From positions 1 through 64,000 of the forward strand of contig JABXIA010000120.1 in the NCBI GenBank assembly GCA_013373325.1: DNA of 64,000 nucleotides, read 5' to 3'. Of the stretch, positions 27,910 through 36,476 are shown piece by piece. Made by a program: the position numbers and the translations under genes. The DNA comes from Paracoccaceae bacterium (GTDB taxonomy: Bacteria; Pseudomonadota; Alphaproteobacteria; Rhodobacterales; Rhodobacteraceae). Within the stretch, counting starts at the first letter, position 1. Each line of letters begins with the position of its first letter. The notes beneath the pieces were generated by a model. The model was given only the letters and a program-made list of their open reading frames with translations. It was not told the DNA's origin and did no database searches.

Positions 27910-28212
27910 ATGACACTCAATGATATCAAGGCGGCCGTCGATGCGGGCCAGACCGTGCATTGGGCCAATACCGGCTACGTCGTCCACAAGGACCGGCTCG
28001 GTCAGTACCTCATCACCTATGTGCCGAATGGTAGCTGCATCGGTCTGACCGACCGGGGCGGGCACCGGTTGAACGGAAAAGAAACGGAGTTTTTCGTCGC
28101 GCAATCGAAGGACGCCGCAGAAAATCCGGGCAACCAATCAAGACCAGACGGGCAGGGGAGGGGCGTAGCACCCGGAGGCGCGGGGGCATTCCCACTCGGA
28201 CGGCAGCTTTGA
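27910..28212 (+). CDS. Hypothetical protein
   Basis: MTLNDIKAAVDAGQTVHWANTGYVVHKDRLGQYLITYVPNGSCIGLTDRGG...; C-terminal part may be non-native read-through. Confidence 0.6.
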   Translation: MTLNDIKAAVDAGQTVHWANTGYVVHKDRLGQYLITYVPNGSCIGLTDRGGHRLNGKETEFFVAQSKDAAENPGNQSRPDGQGRGVAPGGAGAFPLGRQL

Positions 28213-28336
28213 CCCGTGGGCGGGGCTGAAAGGAAAGCAGGCTTTCTGATTTGTGATCCCTCAAGGGGTCGAGAAAGCAATCCCGGATGCGTTGGCAAAA
28301 ACGTCAGGCACCGGCCAATCCAAAAGGAACCATCCC

Positions 28337-29065
28337 ATGTTCGCAGGAACCCTCACCCGCAACGTCGAGACCGCAGCCGCTCAGTACACCGGCATGATCC
28401 ATTCGACACGTTTCGATATCGCCATCCAGCTTGAAAACCGCCCGAAGATGTCCGAACGCAGCCCGGATTTTGACGTAACGGCAGTCAACAAATCAGGCCG
28501 CAAGGTGCGCATCGGCACGGCCTGGAACGAGACCGGCAATACCAGCGGAAACCCTTACATCTCGATGCAGATCGATGTCGGCTTGGGCCCGTTCCGGGTC
28601 AATGCGGTGCAGACGAAAGAGGCGCGCGCGGCCCAGAGCGGCGAATTCGAGATCATCCCGCTGGTCTCGAACGGCCTGATGAAATCCGGCTCGATCTCGG
28701 GCGAGCTCACCGCTATGGACGCCGACAACGCCTTCACCGGCTACATCGCCAACATGATGTTCGATCTGGAATTCATGCTGATCGAGAACAGCTATAAATC
28801 CGAGGAGACTCACCCCGATTACCGGATCGAGGTCAGCTCGCCCCGGGGCACACCGATCCGCGTCGGCTCGGCCTGGATGGCGAAAAGCAGCCGCACGGGC
28901 AATGACTACCTGTCGCTGCTGATCAACACGCCCGATGGCGACCTGCGCGTGAACGCCGTGCAGAACGAAGAACAGCGCGGTGGGCAGACCTTCTCGATCA
29001 TCCCGTTCATCGACAGCGGTGAGCAGCCGCAGGATGCAGGCACGGGGCTGTCGTTGGTCGCCTAA
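28337..29065 (+). CDS. Double DUF736-domain protein
   Basis: Two successive copies of a DUF736-like unit: KVRIGTAWNETGNTSGNPYISMQIDVGLGPFRVNAVQTKE and PIRVGSAWMAKSSRTGNDYLSLLINTPDGDLRVNAVQNEE. Confidence 0.82.
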   Translation: MFAGTLTRNVETAAAQYTGMIHSTRFDIAIQLENRPKMSERSPDFDVTAVNKSGRKVRIGTAWNETGNTSGNPYISMQIDVGLGPFRVNAVQTKEARAAQSGEFEIIPLVSNGLMKSGSISGELTAMDADNAFTGYIANMMFDLEFMLIENSYKSEETHPDYRIEVSSPRGTPIRVGSAWMAKSSRTGNDYLSLLINTPDGDLRVNAVQNEEQRGGQTFSIIPFIDSGEQPQDAGTGLSLVA

Positions 29066-29095
29066 TCGGCGCGCGAGATAAAACGATACGAACCG

Positions 29096-29130
29096 AAAGG
29101 GGAGCCGTGGGACCACGGTTCCCCTTTTTC
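29096..29130 (+). terminator. Rho-independent terminator
   Basis: AAAGGGGAGCCGTGG-GA-CCACGGTTCCCCTTTTTC; 15-bp arms with one mismatch. Confidence 0.85.
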
Positions 29131-29219
29131 CATGTCTGGCGGTACGACGCACACATCTGCTTGCGATCTGCTGAATATGATATACGATAATATATTATTG
29201 AGAGGACGAGGGTAGGCAC

Positions 29220-29408
29220 ATGGTGGCGAGACTGGGAAAAGCTCCGTGGTTCGAGAGCTTTGATGTAGACGCCGAGGTTGAAGAGCTTCTTGCTCATATC
29301 GTGCGTTGCACCGGATTTGCGCTGCCTGAACGACAGCGTGATGTCATCATGACCCATGCAAGGTCGAAGCTCGACAGGACAAGGCAGGCATATCTGGACG
29401 CCAAGGCA
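29220..29408 (+). pseudogene. 5' part (63 codons) of a host gene interrupted by the mer transposon; continues at 35120
   Basis: MVARLGKAPWFESFDVDAEVEELLAHIVRC...TRQAYLDAKA ends exactly at the target-site duplication; joins in frame with 35120..35467. Confidence 0.85.
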
Positions 29409-29446
29409 GGGGTCTGCTCCGGCTCAGTGCTAAATCCTACGTTAAG
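29409..29446 (+). repeat. Left terminal inverted repeat
   Basis: GGGGTCTGCTCCGGCTCAGTGCTAAATCCTACGTTAAG; GGGG...TTAAG ends typical of Tn3 family. Confidence 0.95.
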
Positions 29447-29665
29447 CAAAACCGGTCGTTCCTTCTCGATACAGCGAACGGCAGTTCAGAGCCCACTTTG
29501 ACCGATGCTGCGTAAAGGATGTATCGCTGCTTTCGAGGGCGGTAGAAAACCTGCTTGATCGCAGCCGCGATGCGGAGGGAAAGCAGCGCCGAGTTGTCGG
29601 AACGCGTGAACCAAAAGGCGATCTAATCGAACGATTCAGCGCTTCACCCCGTCTGCGGCTGCCTC

Positions 29666-29992
29666 TCAAATACTGCGCGGTGCCCAGAGAATAATACCCG
29701 CACCGACAAGGCAAATGACCGCTCCAACTACATCCCATTGATCCGGGCGATGCCCTTCTACGCCCCATAGCCACAGCAGGGACGATACGATGTAAACGCC
29801 ACCGTAGACTGCATAGGCGCGGCCCGCCTGATCGGCGGGGCTGAGCGCCAGTAGCCAGGCGAAAGCGGCAAGGGACAGCATGCCCGGTGCCAACCAAAAC
29901 ACGCTCTTGTCCAGCCGGAACCAGGCCCAGAAAGCAAAGCATCCGGCAATTTCGGCCAGCGCAGCGGCGAAGTAGATAAGAACCGTCTTCAT
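29666..29992 (-). CDS. YnfA family small membrane protein
   Basis: [50 protein letters not shown]...[36 protein letters not shown]. Confidence 0.9.
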   Translation of the reverse strand: MKTVLIYFAAALAEIAGCFAFWAWFRLDKSVFWLAPGMLSLAAFAWLLALSPADQAGRAYAVYGGVYIVSSLLWLWGVEGHRPDQWDVVGAVICLVGAGIILWAPRSI

Positions 29993-30048
29993 CGGGCCAG
30001 ACATACGTTCCGAGGAGGATCGGGTCTATTGCGAAAAATCTTTCAAAT

Positions 30049-31401
30049 TCAGAGAAGCGAGCCCAAATCCGATCCAACACTTGGATAGGCCGCCGTCATC
30101 GACTTAAGTTGCTTGGCCGCCAGGCCCAGCTTGATTGCCAGCCCGAAGAAATTGATCAGTTCGCCGTATTCCGGGCCGAACAGGTGCGCGCCGAGGATCT
30201 TGCCGTTCGACTTGTCCACGAGGACCTTCGCGGCAGCAGAGGTCTCGCCGATCCGGTAGTTCGAATACCAATCGCCAGTGTCGGTGAACCGAACATCGAC
30301 ATCATACCCGGCGTCCCTTGCCTCACTTTCCAACATGCCGACACGCGCCACTTCCGGGACTGTGAAGACGGCTGTAGGAATACCGGCATAATCCGGTGCG
30401 GTCTGAGTGTCTTTGAGCATGTTGGAGGCCGCGACCTTCCCTTCGATCACTGCGACTGGCGTCAGCGGCATGCCATCGGTGTCGGCGGAATCTCCGGCGG
30501 CAAAGACCGCGCTGTTTGTCGTGCTTTGCAGATGCGGGGCTACAACGATGCCCTTGTCGCTGTAATCAACACCAGCCGCCTCAAGATTCAGATCGGCCAG
30601 GGCTGCCACACGGCCCGCGCCATGCACGACCAGATCGGTTTCGATTGTTCGGGTTTCATCGCCCGACTTCACCTCGACAGTGAATGCTCTACTGGCTTCC
30701 GAGACCGACACGATTTCGGTTTCGCGCATCAGGTCCACGCCGATACCGCCGCTGCGGTCGATCAGCATTTCGACCAGATCGGGATCGAAGCCGCGTAAGG
30801 GCCGGGCGCCACGATCCACGATGATCGGGTTGGCTCCGGCCCGTGCGGCGATATGCGCAAACTCGAAGGACACGAAGCCGCCACCGATAAAAAGAACCCG
30901 ATTGGGAAGGGCCTCCAGGTTGAGGAAATCCGTGCTGTCGATCACGAGATCGGCCCCTGTGAAGCTCAGCGGCCTGGGCATGGCACCGGCGGCCACGAGG
31001 AACCGTTCCGACTGATATGCCGTTCCATCGACCTCCAGCGTGTTGCTTCCCGTGAACCGCGCGGCTCCATGCAGGGTTTCGACGCCGTTGCCCGACAGGC
31101 CCTTTTCCATCTTGTCCGGCACGGGATCGGTGAAGCCACGCTTGTGTGCCATCAGATCGGCCCAGTTGATCGACAGATCACCGGGATCGATCCCCTTGCC
31201 CTGCATGAGCCGTGCCGCGTCCATGATTTCCGCACCGCGCCGCAGGATTTTCTTTGGATCGCAGCCGCGCAATGCGCAGGTGCCGCCGTAGGGCAGCGCA
31301 TCGACAATGGCGACACGCCATCCTGCCGCGCCACATTTGTTGGCCGCGGCCACGCCCGCCATGCCCGCCCCGATGACGATCAGGTCGTAGTCTTCATTCA
31401 T
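30049..31401 (-). CDS. FAD-dependent pyridine nucleotide-disulfide oxidoreductase (MerA/glutathione-reductase-like)
   Basis: DLIVIGAGMAGVAAANKCG...YGGTCALRGCDPKK (CxxxxC redox motif), FIGGGFVSFEFAHIAARAG, FAAGDSADTDGMPLTPVA. Confidence 0.9.
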   Translation of the reverse strand: MNEDYDLIVIGAGMAGVAAANKCGAAGWRVAIVDALPYGGTCALRGCDPKKILRRGAEIMDAARLMQGKGIDPGDLSINWADLMAHKRGFTDPVPDKMEKGLSGNGVETLHGAARFTGSNTLEVDGTAYQSERFLVAAGAMPRPLSFTGADLVIDSTDFLNLEALPNRVLFIGGGFVSFEFAHIAARAGANPIIVDRGARPLRGFDPDLVEMLIDRSGGIGVDLMRETEIVSVSEASRAFTVEVKSGDETRTIETDLVVHGAGRVAALADLNLEAAGVDYSDKGIVVAPHLQSTTNSAVFAAGDSADTDGMPLTPVAVIEGKVAASNMLKDTQTAPDYAGIPTAVFTVPEVARVGMLESEARDAGYDVDVRFTDTGDWYSNYRIGETSAAAKVLVDKSNGKILGAHLFGPEYGELINFFGLAIKLGLAAKQLKSMTAAYPSVGSDLGSLL

Positions 31402-31423
31402 TCTCCGGTCCTTGTCCTGATCT

Positions 31424-32854
31424 TCATCCGGCGCAGCAGCTCAACTTTGCCACGTCCATATCGAAGGTTTGCGCCGCCAGCTTCAGCCCTTCCACGGTCG
31501 TCAGATAGGGGAAGATCGTCTCCCCGAGCGCCTTTGTGGTCATGCCAAACTTCAGCGCCATAACGAGGGTCTGGATCGTATCGGACCCCTCGGGCGCGAT
31601 GATCTGGCCGCCAAGCAGCCGGTCGGACTTTCTGTCCGCCACCAGCTTGATCAATCCGCGCGTGTCGCGTGCGGCCAGTGCGCGCGGCACCTGATCGAGC
31701 GGTACGATGGACGTCTTGACGTCGAGGCCCGCGTCCCGCGCCTGGGCTTCACCGAGACCGACGCCCGCGACCTGCGGGTCGGAAAACACCACCCAGGGCA
31801 TCGCGGCGTTGTCGTAGCGATGGTCTTCGCCGAGAACCGCATTTTTGGCCGCGAGCTTTGCACCATAGGCCGCCATATAGACGAACTGGTCGCGGTCGGT
31901 CACATCGCCTGCGGCATAGATGCCGCGCACCGATGTCTGCATGTCCTCGCCGACGACGATGGACCCACGCGCGTCGGTTTCCACGCCGATTGCGTCCAGG
32001 CCCATATCTTTGGTATTGGCCCGCCTGCCAGCGGTCGAAACGAGGTGATCCGCCGTCACTTCGACAGGCTTTCCGTTCTGGATCACGCGCAGTGTCACGC
32101 CCGCGTCGTCGCGGCGCACAGTGTCGTAGCTTAACCCGGTCAGAAGGGTGATGCCTTCGGCCTCGAACGCCGCCGCCAATGCCTCCGAGACCTCTGGTTC
32201 CGCGCCGGGCAACAGATGCGAACGGGCGACAAGCGTGACCTTCACGCCCATGCGGCTCATCATCTGGGCCAGCTCCGCGCCGATGTAGCCCGCGCCGATG
32301 AAGATCAGGCTTTTCGGCAGTACTTCGAGTTCCAGAAGACTGGTGCTGTTGAGCGCGCCGATTTCCTCGATGCCGTCGATGGTCGGCAGAACGGGACGCC
32401 CGCCCGTGGCGATGATGGTCCTCGGTGCTTTCAGGGTTCGCTCACCGACTGTCACGCCACCTTCGATCAGCCGCGCGGGACCGGCGTCGATGTAATCGAC
32501 ATCCTCATATTCCGGCAGAAGGTCCGCGTATTTCTTCTGGCGCAGGGTCGTGACCAGATCGTCCTTGGACTGAACGAGCGTCTGCCAATCATCCACTTGT
32601 GCCCGTCCCGACAGGCCGGGGAACCGCTTGGCAGCCCCCGCACAGTGCACGGCCTCTGCCGCACGGATCATCGCCTTGGAGGGCACGCATCCCACGTTGA
32701 CGCAAGTTCCGCCGATGGTGCCATGTCCTACGAGGGCGACACGCTTTCCGGCATCCGCGCCGGTAATTGCGGCGGAGAACCCCGCCGATCCGGCCCCAAG
32801 AACGATCAGGTCATAGCCGCCCTGTTCATCGTCGTTTTTGTTCAGGTCTTTCAT
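31424..32854 (-). CDS. merA: Mercuric reductase MerA (without N-terminal NmerA domain)
   Basis: IGGTCVNVGCVPSKAMIRAAE, YAAGDVTDRDQFVYMAAYGAKLAAKNA, C-terminal ...KLSCCAG. Confidence 0.95.
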   Translation of the reverse strand: MKDLNKNDDEQGGYDLIVLGAGSAGFSAAITGADAGKRVALVGHGTIGGTCVNVGCVPSKAMIRAAEAVHCAGAAKRFPGLSGRAQVDDWQTLVQSKDDLVTTLRQKKYADLLPEYEDVDYIDAGPARLIEGGVTVGERTLKAPRTIIATGGRPVLPTIDGIEEIGALNSTSLLELEVLPKSLIFIGAGYIGAELAQMMSRMGVKVTLVARSHLLPGAEPEVSEALAAAFEAEGITLLTGLSYDTVRRDDAGVTLRVIQNGKPVEVTADHLVSTAGRRANTKDMGLDAIGVETDARGSIVVGEDMQTSVRGIYAAGDVTDRDQFVYMAAYGAKLAAKNAVLGEDHRYDNAAMPWVVFSDPQVAGVGLGEAQARDAGLDVKTSIVPLDQVPRALAARDTRGLIKLVADRKSDRLLGGQIIAPEGSDTIQTLVMALKFGMTTKALGETIFPYLTTVEGLKLAAQTFDMDVAKLSCCAG

Positions 32855-32855
32855 C

Positions 32856-32993
32856 TCAGCGCGCCTCGCCATGTTCGGGGTCTTTTGGTCTGGCGGCGAG
32901 CAGATATATGACCGCGCCGATGGCGATCAGCGGTGTCAACATGCCGAGGAGGCCGAAGACCATGCCGGTGGCGGTGCAACATCCCATCATCAT
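32856..32993 (-). CDS. 45-aa single-TM protein with vicinal cysteines, between merF and merA
   Basis: MMMGCCTATGMVFGLLGMLTPLIAIGAVIYLLAARPKDPEHGEAR; overlaps merF by 4 bp and ends just before the merA ATG. Confidence 0.7.
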   Translation of the reverse strand: MMMGCCTATGMVFGLLGMLTPLIAIGAVIYLLAARPKDPEHGEAR

Positions 32994-33376
32994 AAGAGCG
33001 ATCCTTTCTTTTGCGCACGGTTCAGGAGAACCGCGTAGAGTGCTGTGGCGGCGAAAACGCCGATTGTGATCCGTATTGCGAACCTGAATTCGAGAAGAAT
33101 GATCAGGATCGACAGGGCCACCGCGAGGCCGGTGGCCCAAAGTTTCGGGGCCGGTCCCGGTTTGCCAGCGCGCAGCCAAAGGGCCTGTGCCACCACGGCG
33201 AGGCTGAAAAACAGCAGCGGGAACAGGGCGTAATCGAGCCAGCCCGTGAGGGCCGACAATCCGACGCCAGCGACGATGACGACCAGAAGCGGTGTAAAGC
33301 AGCAGAGCGCGGCGAAGAGCGCACCGCCAAGCCCCCATTTCAGCAGACGGTCGGAATTTTCAGGTGTGTCAGTCAA
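32990..33376 (-). CDS. merF: MerF-like mercury transporter (TTG start proposed)
   Basis: WGLGGALFAALCCFTPLLVVIVAGVGLSALTGWLDYALFPLL matches the MerF signature; extended C-terminus. Confidence 0.8.
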   Translation of the reverse strand: MTDTPENSDRLLKWGLGGALFAALCCFTPLLVVIVAGVGLSALTGWLDYALFPLLFFSLAVVAQALWLRAGKPGPAPKLWATGLAVALSILIILLEFRFAIRITIGVFAATALYAVLLNRAQKKGSLL

Positions 33377-33624
33377 GGAGCCGTCTTTCTTTGTGATGGG
33401 TCGGGGCCGGAGGCGCGTTTCATTTGCGAACGACGCAGTGCGCGGACGATCAGGTAGGTCAGACCCGCCAAAACCAGCACGGCAATGCCACTCATTCCAG
33501 AGAGCCAAGCCCCAACGCCGCCGAACAACGCTGCAAGCACGGCAGTTCCGCCGCCGCAGCAGACGACCACGACCGGAGCTGCTATTCCGAAGGCCAGCAG
33601 GCCACCCATCAGATTGTCACGCAT
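33373..33624 (-). CDS. Small membrane protein with CCGGG motif in the mer operon
   Basis: MRDNLMGGLLAFGIAAPVVVVCCGGGTAVLAALFGGVGAWLSGMSGIAVLVLAGLTYLIVRALRR; 4-bp (TTGA) overlap with merF. Confidence 0.72.
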   Translation of the reverse strand: MRDNLMGGLLAFGIAAPVVVVCCGGGTAVLAALFGGVGAWLSGMSGIAVLVLAGLTYLIVRALRRSQMKRASGPDPSQRKTAP

Positions 33625-33634
33625 TGCAGGCGGC

Positions 33635-33943
33635 TCAGGAGGCTGTGTCGGGCAGCACCTGCGCCGGATAGCCATTGGCCGTCACCGCGCCGATGATGCT
33701 TTCGATGGAAGTTTCGGCGTCATCGTAGGTCACGCTGTAAACACCCTGCCCGTATTCGGGGCCGTCCTCGAATGCGGCGATCTCGACCGACGGAACACCG
33801 CGCATCGAGCTGGCAACAATGAACGAACAGGACGGGCATGTCAGTTCGCTGACGGCGATCTCGACCTGGCGCTCTTCAGCGAGGGCCGGGGTCGAGAGTG
33901 CGACGATGGCCAGGGCGGATAACAGGAGATGCTTCATGGTCAT
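33635..33943 (-). CDS. merP: Periplasmic mercury-binding protein MerP-like
   Basis: Signal peptide plus VEIAVSELTCPSCSFIVASSMRGVPSVE...VTYDDAETSIESIIGAVTANGYPAQVL (HMA fold, CPSC). Confidence 0.88.
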   Translation of the reverse strand: MTMKHLLLSALAIVALSTPALAEERQVEIAVSELTCPSCSFIVASSMRGVPSVEIAAFEDGPEYGQGVYSVTYDDAETSIESIIGAVTANGYPAQVLPDTAS

Positions 33944-33952
33944 GGTCCTCGT

Positions 33953-34360
33953 TCAGAATTTCAGGATGAAGGGGGTGATGTAGGGAAAGATCATGGCGAC
34001 AGCGACAATCGCGGAAGCGGCCCAGAGGGTTGCGCGCATGATGCGGCGGTCGATGGGGCGGGCGCAGGTGCCATCGGCACAGGCCTCGGCATCTACAGGC
34101 TTGTAAGCCTTGTAGAAGCCGTATCCCAAAAACGCGGCGCTCAGCGCGAAGGTGTACCATTTGTAGGCATAGAGCGCCCCGAGCTGCGCGATGAACACGC
34201 CTGTCACGCCAAAGCTGACCAGCACCAATGGAAGGATGCAGCAAGAAGTCATCGCCAGCGCACCGAGGACGCCGAGGCCGGTCACGCCCCATCCCTTGGT
34301 GGTTTCGTCGCCAATTTTCTGCGACTGAGATTGCGGAAGTTCCGCCAAATGTTGTTCCAT
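33953..34360 (-). CDS. merT: Mercuric ion transporter MerT
   Basis: GLGVLGALAMTSCCILPLVLVSFGVTGVFIAQLGALYAYKWYTFALSAAFLGYGFYKAYKP..C...C. Confidence 0.92.
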   Translation of the reverse strand: MEQHLAELPQSQSQKIGDETTKGWGVTGLGVLGALAMTSCCILPLVLVSFGVTGVFIAQLGALYAYKWYTFALSAAFLGYGFYKAYKPVDAEACADGTCARPIDRRIMRATLWAASAIVAVAMIFPYITPFILKF

Positions 34361-34389
34361 CGAATCTTCCTTGAACAGATGTTTCCACC

Positions 34390-34420
34390 GTTCTAGGGTC
34401 TGTAGTTGATACAGGCTCAA
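34390..34420 (-). promoter_or_regulatory. mer promoter/operator with 19-bp spacer and MerR dyad
   Basis: Minus strand TTGAGC-CTGTATCAACTACAGACCC-TAGAAC; 19-bp spacer with CTGTA-N5-TACAG dyad at 34400..34414. Confidence 0.82.
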
Positions 34421-34436
34421 GGGATTTTTCGGCACA

Positions 34437-34850
34437 ATGAGTAACACAAGCGTGAGATCAATTCGGCGGGGCGATTTGGCCCGCGCAACGGGCTGCAACC
34501 TGGAAACCATTCGCTATTACGAGAAAATCGGGATCATGCCGGACCCGCCGCGCAGTACGAAGGGCTACCGAAGCTACGACGATGCCCACGTCAAGCGGCT
34601 GAAATTCGTCATGCGGTCCCGCGATCTAGGCTTTTCTCTCGAAGAGGTTCGCGGGCTGCTTGGGCTGGTCGATGACCGATCCCGGACATGCGCCGAGGTG
34701 CAGATCATCGCCGAAGATCATCTGACTGACGTTCAGGCCAAGATTGCCGATCTGCAGCGCATCGAGCGCGTCCTGTCGGACACTGTTGCGCGATGCACCG
34801 GCGATGCTGCCCCAGAATGCGCGGTGATCGATGCGTTACTCGATGCTTAG
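34437..34850 (+). CDS. merR: Mercury-responsive regulator MerR
   Basis: RRGDLARATGCNLETIRYYEKIGIMPDPPRSTKGYRSYDDAHVKRLKFVMRSRDLGFSLEEVRGLL; Cys in RTCAEV and RCTGDAAPECAVI. Confidence 0.95.
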   Translation: MSNTSVRSIRRGDLARATGCNLETIRYYEKIGIMPDPPRSTKGYRSYDDAHVKRLKFVMRSRDLGFSLEEVRGLLGLVDDRSRTCAEVQIIAEDHLTDVQAKIADLQRIERVLSDTVARCTGDAAPECAVIDALLDA

Positions 34851-35076
34851 TCCACCCTAAAGAAGAGGGGGCAACGGACCTTCGTGAACGGCGCAGCGAA
34901 AGCCCGAAAAGTCCCGCACTGTGTGATTTTATGCGCAGCGCAGCGAATGGCGGCTTTCACAAACGCAGGTTTGTAAAACGGATGTAAAATAGGCTCTCAG
35001 ATAGCGAACTCGTGCATCTCAGCTCGTGTCTCAATGTAAATTCCGCAAAGGGTGCCAGCGTCAGGGAAAAATATTT

Positions 35077-35114
35077 CTTAACGTAGGATTTTGCACTGAG
35101 CCGGAGCAGACCCC
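35077..35114 (-). repeat. Right terminal inverted repeat
   Basis: Reverse complement reads GGGGTCTGCTCCGGCTCAGTGCAAAATCCTACGTTAAG; one difference from the left end. Confidence 0.95.
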
Positions 35115-35119
35115 AGGCA

Positions 35120-35467
35120 GCAGGAAAGCCGGTGTCCACCTCGCGGCGTGCGTATCTGACCGACCTGCAGGACACGATCTTCATGGCGATCCCGGAAGAG
35201 AACCTCGCGCTGATGCCGCTAAGCCAACAGGTCCTGAACGACCCTTCATTTTACGCGGACGCCATGCACTATGCCGCCGCGATCAGCGAGGATGAGCTCT
35301 TCATGGCGCTGTCCTCTTCGCTGAAGGACATGACGGTGCAAGACGCCCGGGCGTTCGTCTCGAAGCTCTGGCACAGCACGATCGATGACAATGCCCGCAA
35401 ATATGCCGAAGCGTTGAAGCGCCCCGAGCGTGAAATCATGCCGCTGCGGCCTGGGAACACCGTGTAA
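35120..35467 (+). pseudogene. 3' part of the host gene split by the mer transposon
   Basis: GCA GGA AAG CCG then the listed ORF 35132..35467 in the same frame; continues the 29220..29408 frame if the element and one AGGCA are removed. Confidence 0.85.
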
Positions 35468-35597
35468 GATCGGAGCCATTCTCTTGGCTTGAGCCCTACC
35501 GAGGTTGGCCGCCGCGAATCCCCTTTCCCGGAGGTGGCACCCTGTGCAGCGCGCGAAAGCCGTTGAAGGCGCTGTGGGGACGACTACTGTCGCCAAC

Positions 35598-36197
35598 ATG
35601 ATGAACTGGGATCACATGCGCGTCTTCTTCCGGCGCACCGCGGCGCTTGCCGCTTTTGTCGCGCTGCTCTGGGCGATCCAAGTCGTCAATTGGATCACCG
35701 GCTACGGCCTGAACCCGGCCTTCGGCCTGATCCCCAGGCACGGCAGCGGGTTGGATGGTGTCATCGCTATGCCCCTCCTGCATGGGAGTTTCTCGCACCT
35801 GATGGCCAATACGCCGCCGCTCCTGGTGATGGGTGGGCTGCTGGTGGCAACGACCACGCGAGGCTTGCTGTCGGTGAACGCCGTGGTGATCGGCCTAGGG
35901 GGCGGTCTCGTGTGGTTGTTCGGCGGCTCGGCGATCCATATCGGTGCGTCGGGGCTGATCTTCGGCTGGTTTGGCTTCCTCATCGCGCGCGGTCTTGTGG
36001 ATCGCTCTCCGATCACGCTGGGCGCGGCGCTGGTGGTCGGTGTCCTCTATGGCTCTATTCTCTGGGGCGTTCTTCCGGGCCAACCCGGCGTGTCGTGGGA
36101 GGCGCATCTCTTCGGCGCTATCGCGGGCGCGGGCGCTGCGTTCCTAATCCGAACGCATGTCCATGCGCCGCGCCTCGGCGGCGTCGATCTGAACTGA
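35598..36197 (+). CDS. Rhomboid-family intramembrane serine protease
   Basis: [38 protein letters not shown] (GxSG), [19 protein letters not shown] (catalytic His). Confidence 0.9.
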   Translation: MMNWDHMRVFFRRTAALAAFVALLWAIQVVNWITGYGLNPAFGLIPRHGSGLDGVIAMPLLHGSFSHLMANTPPLLVMGGLLVATTTRGLLSVNAVVIGLGGGLVWLFGGSAIHIGASGLIFGWFGFLIARGLVDRSPITLGAALVVGVLYGSILWGVLPGQPGVSWEAHLFGAIAGAGAAFLIRTHVHAPRLGGVDLN

Positions 36198-36476
36198 AAC
36201 AGTGCAATCGGGCCTAAGCTGCCGATCGACCTCGTTTGGTGCAGCGTATGCTTCATGATCTTGCCAAGAAAGTGCTCTGAACGGTTGCCGTGACTTCTCG
36301 AAAGATGGAAATGGCCCACGTTGTTGTTCTCTCCTCTCGTAAACAGAGAAGAGGTGGAGAGGACCAGAACTTGCTCGGCAAGTGGGCTCGCAGGTCAGGG
36401 CCAAGGAAAAGTGTCGGATTGCGCCCTAGCAGCTACGCAGTCATAGTGCCACTGAGGGCAGGCGGGAGCAAATAGC

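Larger units (their letters stand above)
29409..35114. mobile_element. Tn3-family-type transposon carrying a mer operon, without transposase or resolvase genes (non-autonomous)
   Basis: 38-bp inverted repeats at 29409..29446 and 35077..35114 (37/38 identical) with 5-bp direct repeat AGGCA at 29404..29408 and 35115..35119; no tnpA/tnpR ORF inside. Confidence 0.92.

Noticed and set aside
29447-29660. Possible tnpA remnant just inside the left transposon end
   Set aside because: No frame in this segment, or in 34860..35076 at the right end, showed recognisable Tn3 transposase motifs by eye; a profile search would be decisive.
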